This document shows, one piece after another, positions 27,606 through 34,651 of a DNA stretch of 34,651 nt. The stretch covers positions 1 through 34,651 of the forward strand of contig VKHL01000222.1 in NCBI GenBank assembly GCA_015146655.1. Reading direction: 5' to 3'. This DNA comes from Ochromonas danica. Its lineage: Eukaryota; Sar; Chrysophyceae; Chromulinales; Chromulinaceae. Below the pieces are notes generated by a model that was not told where the DNA came from, searched no databases, and was given only the letters and a program-made list of their open reading frames with translations. A program made the position numbers and the translations under genes. Every line of letters starts with the position of its first letter. Position 1 is the first letter of the stretch.

Positions 27606-29277
27606 ATGACATGGTCGTTTTGGTTTGCTGCTTTGCTTTTCCTTGGTGAGATGGGGATCCAAGGCTTTCGATTGGGAGTTGAGCGAAGCGGAAGAACTCT
27701 GTTCAAGATGGGGGGAGGGCATGCTGTCCCTCCTCTCTCTCCCACTGGCCTCGCCTCACCTTCACAAGCAACCCAAACGCCCTCCACGCATCCCATCACC
27801 CATCGGCTGGTCACCCTGATGCTTGATATTTGGGGTGCTGTGTCTTTCCCTAATCCGTCATCGGAGGTGCGCTTCCCTCTGGAGGACTACGGCTTGTCAC
27901 GGCAGGATGTTAAGGGGCTGATCCATCACTTCCAAACCTGCAAAGATTGCGCCGCTGATAATGCCTTTCTCATGGCTACGCAAGACAGCCAGGGTAGGGA
28001 CTGTTTGCAGCTAAACTATGTTGAGTTCCCTCTCTTCTCTGATGACGCAGAGGACGAGGAATGGGGAAACATCGACCGCTCCCTGTTGGGGCAGGAGCAG
28101 GAGCCTGAACAAGAGGATGTCTTCCCAACGGAAAGTAGAGATGATGTCGTGATCCGAGATAGCAAAGAGTGGGTGCGAGCGGGTAAGTGTGCATTTCTTC
28201 GAGAATCATCAACCCCACTCAATCCATCTGCTTGTCACAGTGATCGCCAACTTCGGTGTTTGTCCCTTCACTCTCGACCCTGACCGCGGAGGTATTCCTA
28301 TGGGAGGAATCAGATACTCGCTTTCGCGAGCGACAACAGTGGAAGAGGCTTTCTATCGCTTTTGGGAGGAAATCCACCTGTTACACATGGTTAGTTAGTC
28401 CAAACCCTTTTTCCAGTGATAATGCCTGCGGATTTCTTATCATCTTGCTTGCGAGTAGCAGGAAGAGCGAGCGGTATCCACCGTTTTGCTCATCTTCCCC
28501 GAGCTGTCTCTCTTTGGAAATTATGAGCTCTTCGAGGCCTACACAGAGTGGTAAGCACCAGTTGACCCAACTCACTCGGAGGACCGATCCAGTGCTGTGA
28601 CCCTTTATCGTATGTATTACAGTCTCTCCGATGCCCTTAGTTGCTCTTCGCTTGGGGTGGAGGCCGATACCCAGCTCGTCTTCTTTCACCCACGCTATCA
28701 ATTCAGAGATGGTCAGGCGCGCTCGGCAGAGGACGAAGAAAGCAGCGCTACAAATTATGCTCGTCGCGCACCATGGCCTATGATTAATATCCTTCGGACG
28801 CCGCAAGTTGTCGCGGCTCAGAGAGGCGTACCGACGGGAGTAGTTTATCAGCAAAATGAAGAGCGTTTACGCTCAGTGGGTACGCAAGCATTGCATAGCA
28901 TGCTGCAGCAGAGGAACTGGTCGTCTTTGCCTTGTGCCAGCCACAAGATTACCAAAAAGGTCGAGCAGCAGCAAGAGAGTGAAAAAGGCTTGGTTGATCT
29001 CAAACACCCTCTGCTTACTTCCACTTCGACAGACAAGGCGCCATGGTCTGTGAAGTCCAGGCATTGTCTTGCAATGCAAACTGTGCCGGAAGACTCCTTG
29101 TCAAATGGTCGTTCTCCGCATCAGCAAGTCTCAAAATTGGAGGAAATGGTTTGCCCGATGCATGTGGATGGCCGAGAAGCACACGAGGTAGATGCTGGAG
29201 GCAATGTGGATGTTGTTGAGGACTACCTAAAGCTTGCTGACCAAGTGGATGAGTGGCTGTCTCAAGGGGAAATTTGA
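27606..29277 (+). CDS. DUF1415 family protein with plastid-type leader
   Basis: Four exons, 27606-28182, 28241-28389, 28462-28550 and 28623-29277, with introns of 58, 72 and 72 bp, encode 489 residues. The start MTWSFWFAALLFLGEMGIQG is a signal peptide. Cleavage would leave Phe first (FRLGVERSGR), the arrangement of complex-plastid leaders. The DUF1415 core spans about 200-370: VIANFGVCPFTLDP, TVLLIFPELSLFGNYELF, FFHPRYQF, NYARRAPWPMINILR and QQNEERLRSVG. DUF1415 is widespread in bacteria and its biochemical role is unknown. The first 200 residues and the last 110 are extra and poorly conserved-looking. A bacterial or plastid-endosymbiont origin is likely. Function cannot be stated. Confidence 0.85.
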
Positions 29278-29391
29278 GTTTCAGTTCAGATGAAACGCTT
29301 TGTCTGCATGTGAATCTGCTAAAGCTAATATTCGCTCATGTACTGGCGAGGATTTAGCTTTTGATAGTCAGACTATTTCGCTTCTGAACGA

Positions 29392-30423
29392 ATGGAACTC
29401 CGTGAGCTTTTATCTGCGCTTTTCTTAATCCGCTTTGATGTAAGTCTTGAAGTTGTTACATTGATTGACCAGACTCAAAAGAAAGTGTTTCATCTCTCAC
29501 AAAAAGCCGCTTTGGGGGGGATTTGAAGTTCTCGAACACTCAGCATGCCTATGTCTAGATGTTGTCCCTGCTGTTCTAGGGCTCTATTGGGTGATGCAAT
29601 ATGATTGAGTTAGTCTCACAATATTCCTGCTTCATTCCTAGAGAAATGACAGTGTGAGAGAGTGTCGTGGACGGAAAGACTTTCTTTCATGTATTTGCGA
29701 ACCTGGAGTATGAAGTGGAGGTCCTCGTCCAACATGAGCATTTGATGGAAGCAGAAGCACAGGAGCTACGTGTAACACTCGAAATTGACGGTAAATGCGT
29801 AGGCTATTCGCGCCGAATGAGTCATTCTACTGTGCGGAACACTTAGAGTGTGCACTTCAACTACTTCATAGAAGATGACAAGGGAGTTTTCTTCCAGTTT
29901 GCTGATGCGCAAAGAGTTGAGAAAGGTGAGGAAGAAAACCCGCATCTAAAGGATGTAAGCAGCTTCCACGCAGTAATCTTCCGAGCGAACATGATCACAG
30001 ATAGTGCCTGTCATCCTAACAAGCAACGCTGCGAAGAGCGCGTGAGTGTGGACGAAAAGAAGAAATTCTGGAAAGCGCCAAGCTTATTTACCACAGGTGG
30101 TCGCATACGCGGGATACTCCCTCCACAGCGTTGCTTGGAGAACGTAAGTCTTGTTGGTTCGTTCCGCGGCTACTATCATTGCCCGCTGGTCATCAATCTC
30201 CTGCGCAACATTAGCAGCGACGACACTCTTTCCATGCCATCCAAAGAGCTTTCTTCTCGGTCATCTTTTTCAATTGTAGAAACCCCATCCTCCTTGCTTG
30301 TCAAAAGAGAGAATCCAGGAGGGGATCCAGAATATCGCCCAAAGGAAGCGTTATGGCTATGATACTATCCAACTCACAGCTAATACAGATGAGACCATCG
30401 TTGATCTCACCAAAGACGATTAG
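29392..30423 (+). CDS. Unrecognised multi-exon gene, 5' structure uncertain
   Basis: The 3' part is firm. An exon (29847-30143) ends LPPQRCLEN at GTAAGT. A 136-bp intron ends TTTTTCAATTGTAG. A last exon (30280-30423) reads RKRYGYDTIQLTANTDETIV and ends at TAG 30423. Upstream an open stretch (about 29669-29771; FFHVFANLEYEVEVLVQHEH) looks coding. A possible first exon at 29392 reads MELRELLSALFLIRFD and ends at GTAAGT, but I cannot find a clean acceptor for the second exon. The donor to the third exon is either CGT|GTAACA (29772, phase fits) or the better-looking GGTAAATG, whose phase does not fit. The visible sequence is hydrophilic, with no signal peptide or membrane span. No family is recognised. 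It could be a decaying gene. Confidence 0.42.
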
Positions 30424-30555
30424 GAATATAAGAGTAAGTTTACCACATTCGGGTTTCTTTCACAATCTATTCTTTGCATGCGCGGCTAATATCAAGCACA
30501 TTGTTTATCAAAATCGTCACACTTTATTTTCTTAATTTGCTTAATTTGATGCACA

Positions 30556-31902
30556 TTACAGTCTTTTCTGTTCACTATTCATGTCGCTTTGCCATTGCTG
30601 GAAGTCGGCAAGGGCACACTGAACTGTCTCGTGCTCTCCTTGTGAGAGTATGGCGATCACTTTGCCGTGTAGCCCATGTCTGTGAAGTGCTTGAATATGT
30701 CGTTCTTCCATACTACTTCCCTTCCAAAGTGCCATCAAGAGCAATGTAGACAAGTATTCGGAGAGAAGACAAAACTGGAAAGGGCGAAATCGAACATTTG
30801 TTTGGTTATCAGCGTCCTGCTGAGTCGCTTCTGTCGAAGGCTGAAGAACGAGCGAAATGTAAAGCTGCATAATGGGGGAGATATTCAGTTGGTTCAAATT
30901 CAAGAGCTCTTCTCCAATACTTGGTAAATAGCAAAAAATTGACTCAAGATGGCGCAAATACGTTTGATAGTCGCCCAGCACAATACTGGGGAGACAACCA
31001 ACCCTTTTTGCTCGATAGTTGACAAGCTCTTCAGCTTCTTGAGGACTGAGGCCTTTCATATGGATCGTGTTAGGTAGATTAGAATAAATGATAGCCATGG
31101 CGGAAAGACGATCAAGCGATGGTGCTTCATATAGGAAGTTTATTGGCTGATGCTCGCGATTAAGCTGAGACTCTGCGGCAATTCGATCCAGAGACAGCGT
31201 CGTATGGCTAGGAACATCCATCACAAGATTTGTTTCTTGTTGGTCCAACTCGATCAACGCCACCACAGAGTTCCTAAGGGCTTGGTAATCTCTTTGAATC
31301 GAGAGTAAAGAAGTGTCCTTCCTATGCTCTACGACTGGCCCACTATGTGACTGCCAACGGAAAGTCAAGGCGTAGTCCGGAGTACGGAAGAGCACCTCTT
31401 TTGGCCAGCCACAATGCATAGTTTGCAATAGCTTCATTAAAATAAAGCTCATTTCAGCAGATTTACCGACTCCTGGTGAGCCAATGCAAGCCGTGCTCTG
31501 ACCCTCTTGGAGATGCTTGAGGATAGCATCCACACGATGTTCACTCATATCTCCCAGACGCTGAAACAAAACCTCTGGGCAGTCTACATTCTTGCTTTTC
31601 GTCATAGAAAACGATGGCCAGCTAGTGAGAGTCGAGGGAAGAAAGTAAGCCGCAAGGTTGGGCTTTGCAGTCACTGAATTTCTATGGATGAAACAACTTA
31701 TGCGATCCTTGTCTCGATGGTTGTTTGAGCCCAAATCGGAAAATTGTATATTTCTCACTGGCTTCAGGCATGCCTCGAAGAACTTCTGACCCTCGTTGAC
31801 GATGGTCTGGGGATCAAACGACGAAGAGTAGAAGTAGCTGGGCCCAGCACGTCTTCCTCGATATCGCCCGGTCAAAGTCATCACAAGAGGCAGCAGAGAC
31901 AT
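30556..31902 (-). CDS. RHS/Crinkler-like P-loop NTPase
   Basis: A single-exon gene of 448 residues from ATG 31902. A Walker A motif ACIGSPGVGKSAEMSF lies near residue 147, a Walker-B-like strand NLVMDVPS near 233, then PINFLYEAPS, IHMKGLSPQEAEELVNY and KRVGCLPSIV. The order and spacing match the NTPase of trypanosome retrotransposon-hot-spot (RHS) and Crinkler-type proteins, where GTPGIGKS, a hydrophobic strand ending in Asp, and VGPLPR recur. No N-terminal header domain and no C-terminal nuclease domain is evident. The last 150 residues are helical and unassigned. Known relatives are effectors or nuclear proteins associated with genome conflict; the role here is unknown. It is intronless, unlike most multi-exon neighbours. 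Confidence 0.6.
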   Translation of the reverse strand: MSLLPLVMTLTGRYRGRRAGPSYFYSSSFDPQTIVNEGQKFFEACLKPVRNIQFSDLGSNNHRDKDRISCFIHRNSVTAKPNLAAYFLPSTLTSWPSFSMTKSKNVDCPEVLFQRLGDMSEHRVDAILKHLQEGQSTACIGSPGVGKSAEMSFILMKLLQTMHCGWPKEVLFRTPDYALTFRWQSHSGPVVEHRKDTSLLSIQRDYQALRNSVVALIELDQQETNLVMDVPSHTTLSLDRIAAESQLNREHQPINFLYEAPSLDRLSAMAIIYSNLPNTIHMKGLSPQEAEELVNYRAKRVGCLPSIVLGDYQTYLRHLESIFCYLPSIGEELLNLNQLNISPIMQLYISLVLQPSTEATQQDADNQTNVRFRPFQFCLLSEYLSTLLLMALWKGSSMEERHIQALHRHGLHGKVIAILSQGEHETVQCALADFQQWQSDMNSEQKRL

Positions 31903-32195
31903 GGAATTCAATTGTTATTTATTGAATTCGATTATGTCATCATCACTGCACGGCTCACAGCGCAGGGACTGGCAAAACGAAGAAGTGTGTGGCAACGACC
32001 CATCCGTCCCTCACAGTCCCACGCAAAACACAATAGTGTTGTGCTTGCATTTGCAAACAACAACAACTATCGAGAGGTGTGTGGAATTCGACATTCTTTA
32101 TTCACTCTCCATTGCACTGTACGCTGTTCTCTCAGTTTACACGTCATTTGCCATATACTTCACTTCTTTGATTGAATTTTCAAGTGGAATTTTTA
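31903..32195. promoter_or_regulatory. Divergent promoter region (RHS-like NTPase / DAHP synthase)
   Basis: 293 bp between divergent start codons. It is AT-rich, with a GAATTC at 31904-31909 and a second at 31923-31928. No named element is recognised. Confidence 0.45.
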
Positions 32196-33960
32196 ATGAT
32201 GAAGGTGGTGATTGTTCTCGCGGTGGTCGTGGGCTTGTGTCACGGCCTAGTCTCTTCCAAGCTGCGCACTCCTGGGTCCACTGCTCTACGGGCCTTTATT
32301 CCCTTCCAAAGTAACATTGAGTGGCGACCGGACTCTTGGAAACGGTTCCCAATCAAGCAGCCTCCCAGCTATCCCGACCAGGTACTGTGCTGTGTGTTCC
32401 CTCTTGGTGTGTCGAAGAGCTCGATGATAAATTAGGTTGTTTGGTTATCAGGCAGCTGCAGATGATGCTCTTAAGAGGCTTGAGAAGTGCTCTCCTCTGG
32501 TCTTCGCTGGCGAGGTGCGCACGCTGAGCGAGGAGCTGGCCAAGGCCTCTCTGGGGCAGAGCTTCCTCTTAATGGGCGGAGACTGCGCTGAGGCCTTCAA
32601 CGAGTTTAGTGTGAATCATGTGCGCGATACTTTCCGTGTGATTTTGCAGATGGCGCTAGTGCTCACCTTCGGAGGGTCCATGCCTGTGGTCAAAGTGGGC
32701 AGAATGGCGGGTCAGTTCGCCAAGCCACGCTCTGAGCCCGACGAAAAGCGCGATGGAGTCGTTCTCCCCTCCTACCGTGGCGACATTATTAATGGAGAGG
32801 AGTTCACTTCTGAGGCACGGATACACGACCCAGAGCGCATGCTCTCCGCCTACCACCAGTCTGCTCAGACTCTTAACATTCTCCGCGCTTTTTCCACTGG
32901 CGGCTATGCTGATATATCTCGGTAAGTTGTTTACCCTTGTCCTATGGTTATATCGTCTTCATCTTCGTGTGCGTGGCTCAGTCTGCATGCTTGGAACTTG
33001 GACTTCGTGGAGAATCTCCCAGCAGGAAGCAGATACAAGGAAATGTGTAGCAAGGTCGATGAGAGCTTGCGCTTCATGAAGGCCATTGGTAAGGATGTGC
33101 TTCGCTGTCTTATTCTAGTAGTATTGGGTAGTCGAGAGATCTTACTTGCTTGGTGGTCTGTTGGTTGACAGGTGTGGATGTGCGCTCTCCGCCCTTCACT
33201 CAAACTAGCTTCTTCACTTCCCACGAGTGTCTTCTATTGCCCTACGAACAGGCCTTGACCAGACAAGATAGTATCACTGGTAAATACTATGACTGCTCGG
33301 CGCATCTTCTGTGGGTTGGAGAGCGTACACGCCAAGTCGATCATGCGCACATGCACTTCGTGTCTGGCATTAACAATCCCATCGGTGAGCTTGCTTTACA
33401 TCAATGCAATCGAATGAGATTTTGATGGATTTTCACGAATAGGCGTCAAGGTGTCTGAGAAAGCCACACCTGAGGAATTGCTTCAGTTGTTGGACACTTT
33501 AAATCCTCATAACATTCCTGGTAGAGTTGTTGTCATCGTGCGCATGGGAGCCGAGAAGTTGCGGCAGAATTTCCCCAAACTTATCAGAGCCGTGCAGAGG
33601 GAAGGACGCACTGTGCTTTGGGTGTCCGATCCTGTCCACGGCAACACCATTAAAACCAGCACTGGCTATAAAACGCGTCCATTCGACCAAATCCGAGAGG
33701 AATTAAACGCTTTCTTTGATGTCCATGCTGAGATGGGGACCCACCCAGGTGGTGTGCATTTGGAGATGACCGGAGACAACGTCACGGAGTGTATTGGCGG
33801 CAACGTGGACGCTGTGCAGGTGGAAGACCTCTCGAAGAGCTACCAGACTTCCTGCGATCCACGCCTCAATGGCAACCAGGCTCTGGAGTTAGCTTTCCTC
33901 ATTGCTGAGCGCATGAGAGAAGCCCAAGGCCTCGCCCCACTGTTCAATTGTGTTATCTAA
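32196..33960 (+). CDS. Class II (plant-type) DAHP synthase, plastid-targeted
   Basis: Five exons, 32196-32381, 32452-32921, 32982-33088, 33172-33384 and 33443-33960, with introns of 70, 60, 83 and 58 bp, encode 497 residues. The enzyme condenses phosphoenolpyruvate and erythrose-4-phosphate to DAHP, the first step of the shikimate pathway. Key motifs are intact: [14 protein letters not shown] with the metal-binding Cys at about 107, [61 protein letters not shown] and [15 protein letters not shown]. The N-terminus [17 protein letters not shown] is a signal peptide followed by a short transit-like region, fitting import into a secondary plastid. The start could be either of two adjacent ATGs (32196 or 32199). 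Confidence 0.96.
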
Positions 33961-34422
33961 GATTCCTTCCATGCCGTTGTACACTGGGGCAGAGCAAAGG
34001 CTCTGCTCGCTCTGCGGTGTGCAAGAATCAATTTTGCAATAGATAGATAGACCTTTCTGGCAAGTTTTATTGTTAGAACAACAAGAATAGCCCCATGACA
34101 TGTAAGATCTTACTGTTCTACGGTGTAGACTACAGGTGTAATCTACAATATTATTCTCTAGTCTATCGCTGGACTAACTACCAGACTGCATTCATCCAAG
34201 CACAGAATGGTATGGCAAGGCCTTCAACATCGAATATCCCCAACAGATTAGATTCTGCAGTCACAGAGTCATCTAATCTCGATGATGGGACTTGGTCAAC
34301 TCTTCCACTTTAACGCTATATGGACGGAAATTAGAGTGAATTGAAGTGCATCAACAGAAGCTAATTACTTTGCGAATCCAATTAACAAATTTACAACAGA
34401 TAAAAAGCTACTCAACAACTGT
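33961..34422. other. Intergenic region, no gene recognised
   Basis: About 460 bp between two convergent 3' ends. It is AT-rich downstream of 34040. Short imperfect inverted words (GTAGACTACAGGTGTAATC) occur near 34125-34145. An open frame at 34095-34313 has no family features and is probably chance. Confidence 0.5.
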
Positions 34423-34592
34423 TCAACGCCCCAGCTTAGAATTTCGTCGAGGGGAAGGCTCACCAGTTCTCTTTGCAATTTCTTGAAGTAAAGAAAGCAT
34501 GAGGATGATCTCATCACGGTCTTTTTTCACCATAAAATCCAGTCCAGCATCACTTTTGTAGCGATACATAGCTGCCAATAGCAATAGCACTA
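34423..34592 (-). CDS. 3' terminal exon of an unknown gene, truncated by the window edge
   Basis: A minus-strand frame of about 55 codons reads AAMYRYKSDAGLDFMVKKD, then RDEIILMLSLLQEIAKRTGE, and ends SKLGR before a TGA at 34423-34425. An acceptor (CTGTACAG or the following TAG, 34590-34593) precedes it, so it looks like a last exon whose upstream exons lie beyond 34651. The helix-rich text has no recognised family. Confidence 0.4.
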
Positions 34593-34651
34593 CTGTACAG
34601 TACAGGTGATTAGAACGAGAGGGTTGTGCATTATGAGCAGTCAGTCTATAT

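Noticed and set aside
34095-34313. 72-codon plus-strand frame after DAHP synthase
   Set aside because: No domain, no splice or expression cue, and composition like intergenic DNA.
1-34651. CRISPR arrays, bacterial operons or riboswitches
   Set aside because: The window is a eukaryotic chromosome end with spliced genes; no spaced direct-repeat array was seen.

Overview
This is the end of a linear eukaryotic nuclear chromosome. The window opens with about 13 units of CCCTAA, the C-rich strand of a TTAGGG-type telomere, and gene content begins about 420 bp inside it. The genes are compact. Most contain short GT-AG introns (about 50-95 bp), one intron is GC-AG, and neighbours are often separated by 100-300 bp. 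The gene set points to a protist with a cytoskeleton of kinesin, a dynein roadblock light chain and Arp2/3, plus autophagy (ATG7), ER-associated degradation (SEL1L/HRD3) and a mitochondrial gamma-carbonic-anhydrase-like complex I subunit. A class II (plant type) DAHP synthase and two other proteins begin with a signal peptide followed by a transit-like stretch, as expected for a secondary plastid. I infer an alga with a complex plastid, perhaps a photosynthetic stramenopile. The exact lineage cannot be fixed from this window.

Layout: telomere and subtelomere (1-498); a kinesin (minus) diverging from a RING/RanBP2 zinc-finger protein (4257-4904); the CAAX protease STE24 (minus, 3 exons); a 1142-bp hAT transposon remnant with perfect 8-bp target duplications, sitting in the bidirectional promoter between STE24 and a cyclophilin; a LisH-nucleolin-like RRM protein diverging from COX17; a Rab5-like GTPase; a roadblock dynein light chain; an unrecognised plastid-leader protein; ARPC3; a 48-residue mitochondrial-type peptide; a doubtful small gene; and an RluA-type pseudouridine synthase. 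Then come a seven-helix receptor-like protein, ATG7, a SEL1L/HRD3-like protein with an added lectin-like ectodomain, a gamma-CA-like protein lacking zinc ligands, a plastid-leader DUF1415 protein, an unrecognised multi-exon gene, an RHS/Crinkler-like P-loop NTPase, class II DAHP synthase, and the 3' exon of a gene leaving the right edge.

Functions are mostly unlinked housekeeping ones, arranged as independent genes in divergent, convergent and tandem pairs rather than operons. The most unusual features are: the hAT remnant, which keeps its BED finger and hATC dimerisation domain, has no room for a catalytic core, and is read-through in frame into STE24; a 90-bp near-identical inverted dispersed repeat linking the subtelomere to the ATG7/SEL1L interval; and the RHS-like NTPase. 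Exon boundaries given below were placed by hand from splice signals, reading frame and family conservation.
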